This document shows, piece after piece, positions 1 to 6,716 of a stretch of 13,955 bases of DNA. The notes beneath the pieces were generated by a model. It made no database searches. It was not told where the DNA came from and worked only from the letters and a program-made list of their open reading frames with translations. The translations under genes were made by a program, and so were the position numbers. Position 1 is the first letter of the stretch. Every line of letters begins with the position of its first letter. Location: positions 1 through 13,955 of the forward strand of contig JAEZHX010000062.1 of the NCBI GenBank assembly GCA_023436765.1. The letters run 5' to 3'. The DNA comes from Bacillota bacterium (GTDB lineage Bacteria > Bacillota > Clostridia > Lachnospirales > Lachnospiraceae).

Positions 1-2070
1 ACAATTACTGCAACTGCTTACCAGTCTAAGGCTAAGTATGAAGCTAAGCAGCCGATCGCAGGAGCAACTGATACTTACAAGGTAACTGTACCTGTAGAGA
101 TCAAAGAGATCAAGCAGCTTAACGCTAATAAGTTCGTAGCAGAGTTCAACACAGATGTAAGCAAGACTCTGACTAAGGACAATGCATTTGTTTACCAGGT
201 AATCAATGGCAAGCTGGTTGCTACCGGTTCCGAGAAGATCAAGGAAGTTAAATTCGATGGCAACAAGGCAACCGTTGAAATCTATGGTACCATTGGTTCC
301 GAGAAGCTTTACAGCTTCGTATACGGCGATGCAACTGGCTCCTTCACAGGTGCTAAGAAGGCACTTGAAGAAGTAGCAGGTCTCGTATTTGATAACTTCA
401 CTGTATCTACTGAAGCTGGTGCAAAAGTTGATGTATTAACTAAGATTAGCGGTGTTAATAAGGACGGCGTAGCTATCTATACCGGTACTGAGCTTGCTCC
501 TTACATTAGCGATTATAAATACGAAGGTGATTATGCGAACGGCTGGTTAAGCGGATCTGACTTATACATCACCAAGAATGGTTACTCAGCTGTTGTTTCA
601 GTGAAGTATACCAATTTCGTATTAGACAGTGCTACAAATACCTACAAGACTGTAGAGTATACAGCACAGGCTACTGCAACTGGTGTTGCTACAGCTTTAA
701 ACACATCTTCCATGCAGTTTGTAATTAAGAAATCCGCTACTATGCAGGATGGTACCGCTGCTTGGGCTACAACAGGTTTAGCTGTACCTGCTGGTGATGG
801 CGGTTACTACATCCATACCAGATATAAGAACAATACTGATGATGCTGATGATTGGAATTATACCAATGATTTCGCAACATTCACTTATGAAACAACTAAC
901 GCTGATAAGCTGATTATCACCGGAAATAATTTATACCCGATTTCTCAGGGCGTTGTAACTGTACTTGTTAAGAAGGGTACTGATGTAGTTAATACCTTTG
1001 ATTTAACAATTATGGCAGGCAGAACCTTTGCTACTGCTACACCTGATAAGCAGTCCGTAACACTTGGTAACAAGAATTTCGGTGCTGCTTCACCTGATAA
1101 CGAGTATAAGGAAGTCGTGATCTGGGCTAAGGACAGCATGAATGAAGGTATTGCTGTAACAGGAACCGCTTCAGTTGTTACCGGACCTAAGGATTATGTA
1201 ACACCTCCGGTTGTTGATCTCTCCAACCTTGGTACTGGTGATGACTTAGGTAAAGTAACCGCTAAGGTAACAGCAACTGATGCAACCCCTGGCGCTTACA
1301 ACATCAAGATTACTTTAACATCAGATTCTACATTTAACTTTGCAACTAAGGAATTCAATATCTATGTAGTAGTTACTAACGCTGCTGCATCAGAGGGTGC
1401 TGCAGTAAGATGGGCATTAGAATTGACTTCTAGCGACATTGATTTAAAGAAGATTGATGAAAATAAGAGCATTGGAGTTAAGGTATACGGCTACAACAAA
1501 CACAATGCAAGAGTTGAAGTTCTTGACCCTGCTACAGAGTATACATTGACTGTTAAGAAGGGTAATGATACCATTAAGACAGTTGGTACTGGATTTACAA
1601 CCTCTTCTATTCCGGTTGCAGTAGAAAATGCTGTTAGCGGTGCATACGACTTTGTTGATTTAGGTAGCTATGTAGTAACTGCATTTGCTGAAGGAGCTTC
1701 TAATCCTACAGGAAGAAATGATGGCGTATATATCGATGCTAAGCCTTTCGTTGTTAAGGATACTACAGAAGCAAAGCCTATTCCGGTAACACTTTCTGTT
1801 GCTAAGACAACCGGTATGACAATTGCTGACGCTGTTAAGGCTGCATACAACTTCAAGATTAATGATGTTGATATGGAAACACTTGGAGCAGCTGCTACTT
1901 GGGCATTTGATTACTCCGTAGGTAGTTCTCTTGTGACTAATAATGCCGGTACAACTGAAGTACCTGTTGGTAACTTATATGTATCTGCAGTTAAGATTAC
2001 AATTGACTTTGGTGGTGCTGATGTAACTTATACAATCAAAGTTGGTAATACAATTACAGTTACTCAATAA
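1..2070 (+). CDS. Large extracellular Ig-like / S-layer-type surface protein, C-terminal part (5' end outside window)
   Basis: The frame is open from the first base to a TAA at 2068-2070, giving 689 residues with no start in the window. A GTG at 601 lies inside this open frame and is not the real start. The translation is rich in Thr, Val, Ala, Asp, Lys and Tyr, has no cysteine that I could see, and alternates short beta-type segments. The segment around residues 35-60 (IKQLNANKFVAEFNTDVSK) resembles the start of SbsA/Big-type Ig-like modules of S-layer proteins. There is no LPXTG, no transmembrane tail and no SLH repeat at the C-terminus, so any anchoring domain must lie in the missing N-terminal part. 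Codon use is strongly biased (AAG, GTA/GTT, GCT, TAC, ACA), unlike the genes that follow, which suggests very high expression. I infer a secreted structural or S-layer protein. The family is not recognised with certainty. Confidence 0.75.
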   Translation, partial: TITATAYQSKAKYEAKQPIAGATDTYKVTVPVEIKEIKQLNANKFVAEFNTDVSKTLTKDNAFVYQVINGKLVATGSEKIKEVKFDGNKATVEIYGTIGSEKLYSFVYGDATGSFTGAKKALEEVAGLVFDNFTVSTEAGAKVDVLTKISGVNKDGVAIYTGTELAPYISDYKYEGDYANGWLSGSDLYITKNGYSAVVSVKYTNFVLDSATNTYKTVEYTAQATATGVATALNTSSMQFVIKKSATMQDGTAAWATTGLAVPAGDGGYYIHTRYKNNTDDADDWNYTNDFATFTYETTNADKLIITGNNLYPISQGVVTVLVKKGTDVVNTFDLTIMAGRTFATATPDKQSVTLGNKNFGAASPDNEYKEVVIWAKDSMNEGIAVTGTASVVTGPKDYVTPPVVDLSNLGTGDDLGKVTAKVTATDATPGAYNIKITLTSDSTFNFATKEFNIYVVVTNAAASEGAAVRWALELTSSDIDLKKIDENKSIGVKVYGYNKHNARVEVLDPATEYTLTVKKGNDTIKTVGTGFTTSSIPVAVENAVSGAYDFVDLGSYVVTAFAEGASNPTGRNDGVYIDAKPFVVKDTTEAKPIPVTLSVAKTTGMTIADAVKAAYNFKINDVDMETLGAAATWAFDYSVGSSLVTNNAGTTEVPVGNLYVSAVKITIDFGGADVTYTIKVGNTITVTQ

Positions 2071-2092
2071 GTAGCTTAACATGAATTAATAT

Positions 2093-2142
2093 GGAGCTGT
2101 TGCTTAGCTAACGAAAGTTAGCGGAGCAACAGCTCCGTTTTT
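2093..2142 (+). terminator. Strong intrinsic terminator of the surface-protein gene
   Basis: A perfect 12-bp outer stem pairs 2093-2104 (GGAGCTGTTGCT) with 2125-2136. It continues into an inner 6-bp stem (2107-2112 with 2117-2122) capped by a GAAA tetraloop, and is followed by a T5 run at 2138-2142. It starts 22 bases after the stop codon. The long stem and GNRA-type loop fit a terminator for a very highly transcribed gene. Confidence 0.93.
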
Positions 2143-2182
2143 ATTCTGATTCTTTGTAAGAGTTGGGGTAACAAGATCATTT

Positions 2183-2243
2183 AGGGCTCAATATCAATAG
2201 ATGGGCGGGGATATGGCCCGCTCATCTATTGATATTGAGCCCT
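2183..2243. repeat. Long near-perfect palindrome between convergent genes
   Basis: Positions 2184-2203 are the exact reverse complement of 2223-2242. The pairing continues inward through 2209/2217 with one G-T wobble, and outward by one A-T pair, giving a stem of about 27 bp with a 7-base loop at 2210-2216. It sits between the surface-protein terminator and the 3' end of pflB. Neither side has a T-run, so it is not a classic intrinsic terminator for either strand. It could still act as a 3'-end stabiliser or weak terminator for pflB. An alternative is a dispersed palindromic repeat. Confidence 0.85.
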
Positions 2244-2313
2244 TCTGACTTATACTAAGATTAGAATATGATACATATACGACAGTTACAGACGTAGCAT
2301 ACCGGCATAACAA

Positions 2314-4539
2314 TTACATATTATCATGGAAGGTGCGGGCGATAACCTCCTCCTGCTGTTTTGCACTCAATGTATGAAAGCGGACCGCATATCCCGATAC
2401 CCTGATTGTTAGATTTGGATACTTCTCGGGATGTTCTTTGGCATCAAGCAGCAGGGAGCGGTTCAATACATTGACATTCAGATGATGCCCACCCTCTTTG
2501 AAATACCCATCCAGGATACCGCAGAGGTTCTGAGCGCGGTCCTCAGGGGTCTTCCCCAAGGTCTCAGGTGTGATGGTAAAGGTGTCAGAGACCCCATCCC
2601 TGCAGTCATCATAATTAAGCTTCGCAACTGAGAGCAGGGAAGCCAGAGCACCCATCCTGTCACGTCCATGCATCGGGTTAGCTCCGGGGGCGAATGGGGC
2701 CCCGGACTTCCGGCCATCAGGTGTGGAACCGGTCTTCTTGCCATAGACCACATTACTGGTGATGGTTAGGATGGATAAGGTGTGAATGGAATTGCGGTAA
2801 GTGGGATGGCTTTTCAGTTTGGTGATGAACTCCTGAACCAGCTTCTGTGCGATACGATCCACACGGTCATCGTTATTCCCATAGGCGGGATAATCTCCTT
2901 CCATAGTAAAATCGGTAATCAGCCCACGATCATCCTTGATCGGTGTGATCTTCGAATAGCGGATAGCGCTCAGGGAATCTGCCACGACGGATAAGCCAGC
3001 GATGCCGAAGGCCATGAATCTCTCTACCTCAGTGTCATGCAGTGCCATCTGCAGCTTTTCATAGGCATATTTATCATGCATGTAGTGAATGATATTCATG
3101 GTATTTACATATAGGCCACAAAGCCAATCCATCATCGCGAGAAGACTTTCCCATACCTCATCATAGGTCAAAACGATACCTTCCGGATAGGGAGGAGTCT
3201 CCGGTCCTACCTGCTCTCCACTGATTTCATCCCGCCCACCATTTAGGCAGAGCAGGAGTACCTTTGCCAGATTGCAGCGGGCTCCGAAGAATTGCATCTG
3301 TTTGCCGATTCTCATAGCAGATACACAGCAGGCGATTCCGTAATCATCACCGTATCTGGGACACATAAGGTCATCATTTTCATATTGGAGGGAATCAGTA
3401 GTGATGGACATACTTGCACAATATCTTTTAAAGGGTAAAGGAAGCTTCTCGGACCATAACACAGTAAGATTGGGCTCCGGTGCAGGAGACAGGTTCGTCA
3501 GGGTATGAATGAAGCGGTAACTGCTCTTGGTTACGAGACTGTTACCCTGTTCTGTGATTCCGCCAATCGCTTCTGTAATCCACATAGGATCCCCTGCAAA
3601 CAGTTCATTGTAATCGGGAGTACGAAGCTGTCTTGCCATACGCAGCTTCAGTACGAACTGGTCAATGATTTCCTGAGCACCGGCTTCATCCAGAATACCG
3701 TGTTTCATATCCCGTTCAAAATAAATATCAAGGAAGGTTGAGGTTCTTCCTAAGGACATCGCAGCTCCATTCTGTTCCTTGATGGCACCCAAGTATGCAA
3801 AATACAGCCACTGAACAGCCTCCCTTGCATTGGCTGCAGGCATAGAGAGATCAAAACCATAACCCTTTGCCATCTCCTTCAGCTGCTTCAGGAAGTCGAT
3901 CTGTCGGTATAACTCCTCCAGTGTACGTATCACCTCTTCTGTCATAGGTTTATTACCCAAATCTAATTTATCAGCTTCCTTCTGATGAATCAGAGCATCA
4001 ATTCCATAAAGGGGGACTCTGCGGTAATCTCCGATGATTCTACCCCTGCCATAGGCATCCGGAAGTCCGGTAATGACTCCGCATTTTCGTGCTTTCTTCA
4101 TTTCCGGCGTATAGACACGGAATACCCCGTCATTGTGAGTGGTGCGATATCTGAAATGCTCCTCCACCTCCTCCGACAAGGTATAACCATAGGCTTCGCA
4201 GGATTGTCTGGCCATACGGATACCACCGAAGGGATTGACTCCCCTGCGTAGGGGTGCATCAGTCTGAAAGCCATAGATGAGTTCTTTTTCACGGTCCAGG
4301 TAAGAGGGAGCATAGGTCAGCAGCGAGGACACTGCTTCGGTATTGATGGAGAGTACCCCCTTTTTATGTTCCTCCTCCGAAAGCTTTATGTAGGCTTCAT
4401 TCAGTAATCTGGTTCTTTCGGAAATCGGTGCCAGGAAGCCTTCATCTCCCTCATAAGCAGTATAATTTTGAATAATAAAATCTCTAACATCGATTGTTTT
4501 CTTCCATATACCGGGTTTAAAATCACACCATGCATTCAT
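2314..4539 (-). CDS. pflB: Pyruvate formate-lyase (formate C-acetyltransferase)
   Basis: A glycyl-radical enzyme that converts pyruvate and CoA to acetyl-CoA and formate in the cytoplasm under anaerobic conditions. The 741 residues are close to the usual 740-760. The catalytic cysteine pair is Cys404-Cys405 in GIACCVSAM, which marks a true PFL rather than a diol dehydratase or choline lyase. The glycyl-radical loop near the C-terminus is RVSGYAVRF, with Gly716 as the radical site. The N-terminal PFL-domain motif TGLPDAYGRGRIIGDYRR begins near residue 157. The ATG at 4537-4539 is preceded by AGGAG (4548-4552) with 8 bases of spacing. The leader carries a ZTP riboswitch, so expression is expected to rise when 10-formyl-tetrahydrofolate is low. 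The gene appears monocistronic: no activating enzyme (pflA) lies downstream, where a convergent gene ends instead, so activation must depend on a pflA elsewhere. Confidence 0.97.
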   Translation of the reverse strand: MNAWCDFKPGIWKKTIDVRDFIIQNYTAYEGDEGFLAPISERTRLLNEAYIKLSEEEHKKGVLSINTEAVSSLLTYAPSYLDREKELIYGFQTDAPLRRGVNPFGGIRMARQSCEAYGYTLSEEVEEHFRYRTTHNDGVFRVYTPEMKKARKCGVITGLPDAYGRGRIIGDYRRVPLYGIDALIHQKEADKLDLGNKPMTEEVIRTLEELYRQIDFLKQLKEMAKGYGFDLSMPAANAREAVQWLYFAYLGAIKEQNGAAMSLGRTSTFLDIYFERDMKHGILDEAGAQEIIDQFVLKLRMARQLRTPDYNELFAGDPMWITEAIGGITEQGNSLVTKSSYRFIHTLTNLSPAPEPNLTVLWSEKLPLPFKRYCASMSITTDSLQYENDDLMCPRYGDDYGIACCVSAMRIGKQMQFFGARCNLAKVLLLCLNGGRDEISGEQVGPETPPYPEGIVLTYDEVWESLLAMMDWLCGLYVNTMNIIHYMHDKYAYEKLQMALHDTEVERFMAFGIAGLSVVADSLSAIRYSKITPIKDDRGLITDFTMEGDYPAYGNNDDRVDRIAQKLVQEFITKLKSHPTYRNSIHTLSILTITSNVVYGKKTGSTPDGRKSGAPFAPGANPMHGRDRMGALASLLSVAKLNYDDCRDGVSDTFTITPETLGKTPEDRAQNLCGILDGYFKEGGHHLNVNVLNRSLLLDAKEHPEKYPNLTIRVSGYAVRFHTLSAKQQEEVIARTFHDNM

Positions 4540-4611
4540 ATGTCTGGCTCCTTATTCATTTATTTATCCATCTACCATATTACTTTCAATAATACACTCA
4601 TAGATCATAAT

Positions 4612-4651
4612 AAAAACCGCCTGGGAAGCGTATTTCACGCTGCCCAGGCGG
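4612..4651 (-). terminator. Riboswitch-controlled intrinsic terminator (expression platform)
   Basis: On the minus strand a 15-position stem pairs 4651-4637 with 4631-4617 (one A/G mismatch) around a 5-base loop, and is followed by TTTTT (4616-4612) and ATTAT. The 5' strand of this stem, CCGCCTGGGCA, is also the conserved 3' half of the ZTP aptamer. Forming the aptamer pseudoknot and forming the terminator are therefore mutually exclusive, which predicts an ON switch: ligand bound means read-through into pflB. Confidence 0.92.
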
Positions 4652-4731
4652 TCGACATTCATATCCGGCTTCCATAGAAGAAGCTTCCTACCGGTCCCTC
4701 GTGGTAACCCACTGATCCGCCAGTTCCGGTA
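4640..4731 (-). ncRNA. ZTP riboswitch (pfl motif) aptamer in the pflB leader
   Basis: Read on the minus strand from 4731. A 6-bp P1 helix joins UACCGG (4731-4726) to CCGGUA (4694-4689). Inside it are the conserved AACUGGCGG (4725-4717), a GUGG/CCAC hairpin (4712-4709 with 4704-4701) with a GUUA loop, and GAGGGA (4700-4695). A variable linker with its own small GCUUC/GAAGC hairpin follows, and then the conserved CCGCCUGGGCAGC (4651-4639). The pseudoknot GGCGG (4721-4717) with CCGCC (4651-4647) is intact. These are the signature elements of the ZTP/ZMP-sensing pfl RNA, a class named for its frequent place upstream of pfl genes. No covariance search was run, but motif order, pseudoknot and gene context all agree. 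Confidence 0.93.
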
Positions 4732-4738
4732 TAATCTC

Positions 4739-4767
4739 ATTATAGAGTTGCAATACGGTGAAGTCAA
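4739..4767 (-). promoter_or_regulatory. Sigma-A promoter of pflB
   Basis: On the minus strand, TTGACT (4767-4762) and TATAAT (4744-4739) are separated by exactly 17 bases. The expected start, about 7 bases past the -10, falls near 4732, which is the first base of the riboswitch P1 helix. The leader is therefore about 190 bases long and begins with the aptamer. Confidence 0.9.
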
Positions 4768-4856
4768 TACATTGACTCTTCATTAATACTAATGGAACTT
4801 ATTATCTGCTTTAATAGGTTCTCGTATGTATCGCAATGGTCAGACGAGAGAAAGGA

Positions 4857-5357
4857 TTATCTGCGATCCATTAATTCCTTAATCTGAGGCACCTTTCTCA
4901 GGATCGGGAACAGAAGCGTAGCCAGGATAATACCCATAACATTCTGTACAAGATTCAGAGGTACCGACTTTAGGGCTGAGCCAAAATCATAAAGGAAATT
5001 TTCAAAAATAAAGTACCCGAGGGTTACGACCAGTTCACCAAGGATTCCGGAAATAATGATCGTACTTATTTTGCCCTTCCTATAGATCAGGGCCGGTATC
5101 AGAGCAGCCATAGCCTTTATCATTAAGGTGGCCGCTGCATATTGAGGGTAGCCGGCCAGGAGATCGGCAATCATCGAACCGATACCTGCTGCAAGTGGAC
5201 CATAGATAGGGCCTAAGATAACACCGGACAGAAGAACAAAGGCATCTCCCGGATGGATATAGCCTGTTGGGGTCGGAAATTTTATAGCCATCGTAGCCAC
5301 ACAGGTCAATGCAGCCATCAAAGCGGCTGTAACATAGGTTCGCAGATTCTTATTCAT
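4857..5357 (-). CDS. ECF transporter S component (vitamin-binding membrane subunit, COG4720/PF07155-like)
   Basis: A 166-residue integral membrane protein of the usual S-component length, with about six hydrophobic segments and a short basic C-terminus (LMDRR). The segment from about residue 33 to 75, GYIHPGDAFVLLSGVILG followed by a GIGSMIADLLAGYPQYA-type stretch, is typical of the ECF riboflavin/hydroxymethylpyrimidine/pyridoxine S-component group (HmpT/PdxU-like). It would bind a B-vitamin-type substrate and dock on the shared EcfA-A'-T energising module, which is not encoded here and must be supplied from elsewhere. The substrate cannot be told from sequence alone. The ATG at 5355-5357 follows a strong GAGGAGGAG site about 4 bases upstream. 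The gene lies upstream of the pflB promoter on the same strand with no clear terminator between, so some read-through into the ZTP leader is possible. Confidence 0.85.
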   Translation of the reverse strand: MNKNLRTYVTAALMAALTCVATMAIKFPTPTGYIHPGDAFVLLSGVILGPIYGPLAAGIGSMIADLLAGYPQYAAATLMIKAMAALIPALIYRKGKISTIIISGILGELVVTLGYFIFENFLYDFGSALKSVPLNLVQNVMGIILATLLFPILRKVPQIKELMDRR

Positions 5358-5409
5358 GGGCTCCTCCTCATAATTCGCTTTGCTTCTATTGCTGCGTAAT
5401 TTATTAGTG

Positions 5410-5438
5410 ATAATAGCATAGAACCTTCTCTATTACAA
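5410..5438 (-). promoter_or_regulatory. Extended -10 promoter of the ECF S-component gene
   Basis: On the minus strand, TTGTAA (5438-5433), a 17-base spacer and TATTAT (5415-5410), with TG one base before the -10 (extended -10). The predicted start near 5403 leaves a leader of about 45 bases, too short for a riboswitch, so vitamin-riboswitch control is not evident. Confidence 0.72.
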
Positions 5439-5564
5439 GAAATATTTCTTAATATGATACATTTCTCCTAATTTATGGATTATAATTTCCGATTATGATA
5501 GGTGGGTATTATGAAACTGATTGCTTTACCTGATCAGTGGTATTCCTGGGGATGTCTACACCCG

Positions 5565-5593
5565 TTGACAGAGGGCAATAATTATACTATAAT
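5565..5593 (+). promoter_or_regulatory. Perfect consensus sigma-A promoter of the metal-uptake operon
   Basis: TTGACA (5565-5570), a 17-base spacer and TATAAT (5588-5593) match the sigma-A consensus at every position. The predicted start is near 5600. An unregulated promoter this strong would be unusual for metal uptake, which supports a repressor acting at the adjacent repeat. Confidence 0.9.
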
Positions 5594-5597
5594 ATGT

Positions 5598-5616
5598 AAT
5601 TGCAAATGAATTGCAA
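5598..5616 (+). promoter_or_regulatory. Candidate metal-repressor operator: two AATTGCAA repeats
   Basis: AATTGCAA occurs at 5598-5605 and again at 5609-5616. The core TTGCAA of each is itself a palindrome, and the two copies are 11 bp apart, about one helical turn. The element starts five bases past the -10 box, overlaps the expected transcription start and ends just before the ribosome binding site, an ideal place for repression. A Zur- or Mn-type repressor is inferred from the regulated genes. The site does not match an AdcR or Zur consensus I can name. Confidence 0.5.
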
Positions 5617-5629
5617 TTAGGAGGATGAA

Positions 5630-6589
5630 ATGAAGAAAAAAACTATCATTTTAGTATTGTTAATGATCACGGCAGGTATTGTCGGTGGTTTTCTTATATC
5701 GGCCATTAATCGAGACGGAAGAGAGAGTGGTAATGCAGATGCGAAGCTAAAGCTGGTTACCTCCTTTTATCCGACCTATATCATAGCGCTTAATATAACG
5801 GATCAGATTCCTGAGCTTAAGGTGGACAGCCTGACCGACTTCACTGCCGGATGCTTGCATGACTACCAGCTGACCACAGGGGATATGAAGCTGTTATCCA
5901 ATGCTGACCTCTTCCTGATGAATGGTGGTGGAATGGAAAGCTATCTTGAGGATGTGACTAAGAATTATCCCGGGCTGGCCATGGTCAATATCAGTGAGGG
6001 CATCGCTATGCTGGAAAGCGAAGAACATGAGGGAGAAGTGAATCCCCATGTGTGGCTTGATCCGTCACGGTATATGCTTCAGGTAAATCTCTTGAAGGAG
6101 GGCTTGATCAAATATATCTCAGAACGGTCGGACCTGCCCCGGGAGTATCGGGAGGATACCATCCAAAGGATCACTGATAATACGGAGGAATATATCGCTA
6201 AGCTGAAGGAGCTGGAGAAGGAGCTTGAGTCTCTCATTCAGGAGCTTCAGAGTGAGATAGATCAGCAGAAGGTAATTATATTCCATGAAGCCTTTGCCTA
6301 TCTTGCGGATCGTGTGGGGTTAACGATTGCCCGTACCGTAGAAATGGAAGGAGATTCTGCCTTAAGTGCGGCAGAGATTGCAGATATCATCAACATGGTG
6401 AAGAGTGAGGGGATAGGATATCTGTTCACAGAGGAACAATACGGAGACTCCATAACGGATAGAATCGTAGAAGAGACCTCGGTGAAATCCTTTGTAATTG
6501 ACTCTGCGGTAACCGGAGAGGGTACGAAGGATTCCTATTTGGAAGCCATGAGAAAGAATATGCGTACCCTGGAAGAAGCCTTCCGATAA
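5630..6589 (+). CDS. Zinc/manganese-type ABC transporter substrate-binding protein (ZnuA/AdcA-like, PF01297)
   Basis: Captures Zn2+ (or Mn2+) outside the membrane and hands it to the permease encoded two genes downstream. The 319 residues carry the cluster A-I (TroA-like) plan. The expected metal ligands are His77 (GCLHDYQLT), His140 (NPHVWLDP), His219 (IFHEAFAYLADRVGL) and an acidic residue at Glu268/Glu269 (LFTEEQYGDS). Before His140 there is only a short acidic/His loop (ESEEHEGE) in place of the long His-rich loop of many ZnuA proteins. A helical linker with coiled-coil character spans about 185-215. The N-terminus (KKK then a hydrophobic stretch at about 5-26) is a signal sequence, but it has no lipobox cysteine, so this is not an obvious lipoprotein and may stay membrane-anchored. 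The ATG at 5630 has AGGAGG (5619-5624) at 5-base spacing. Confidence 0.93.
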   Translation: MKKKTIILVLLMITAGIVGGFLISAINRDGRESGNADAKLKLVTSFYPTYIIALNITDQIPELKVDSLTDFTAGCLHDYQLTTGDMKLLSNADLFLMNGGGMESYLEDVTKNYPGLAMVNISEGIAMLESEEHEGEVNPHVWLDPSRYMLQVNLLKEGLIKYISERSDLPREYREDTIQRITDNTEEYIAKLKELEKELESLIQELQSEIDQQKVIIFHEAFAYLADRVGLTIARTVEMEGDSALSAAEIADIINMVKSEGIGYLFTEEQYGDSITDRIVEETSVKSFVIDSAVTGEGTKDSYLEAMRKNMRTLEEAFR

Positions 6590-6593
6590 TTGC

Positions 6594-6716
6594 CTAATCT
6601 GGTAAGCATTCTATAACTAAATTGAGTAATACACGAGGCTCTGCTTCATCTATATTAATTCTATCCGGAGTATGGACATTCATTGAAGGACTGAGCTCTG
6701 GCGGAAAGAGGTTGAA
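6594..6716 (-). pseudogene. Possible relic of the C-terminal tail of an M20-type peptidase
   Basis: The 127-base gap between the binding-protein and ATPase genes translates on the minus strand, ending at the TAG at 6594-6596, to a protein-like tail with the segment MNVHTPDRINIDEAEPRV. M20 metallopeptidases such as aminoacyl-histidine dipeptidase often end with an HTPDE+hxI motif followed by a helix of about 20 residues, which this resembles. Upstream on that strand the frame runs into the antisense of the ATPase gene and the likeness stops. It may be a gene fragment or chance. The same gap holds a possible weak internal promoter on the plus strand (TTGCCT at 6590-6595, 16 bases, TATAAC at 6612-6617). 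Confidence 0.22.

Noticed and set aside
601..603. GTG as start of the surface-protein gene
   Set aside because: The same frame is open without interruption from base 1 with the same protein character and codon bias; there is no ribosome binding site before 601.
4816..4850. Possible terminator after the ECF S-component gene (TCTCGT / ACGAGA)
   Set aside because: Only a 6-bp stem with a loop of about 20 bases and no T-run after it.
5511..5609. Short ORF of 32 codons (MKLIALPDQWYSW...) with AGGTGGG upstream of its ATG, in front of the metal operon
   Set aside because: It runs through the consensus promoter and the operator repeat, has a weak promoter of its own and shows no recognisable family; coincidence is more likely than a leader peptide.
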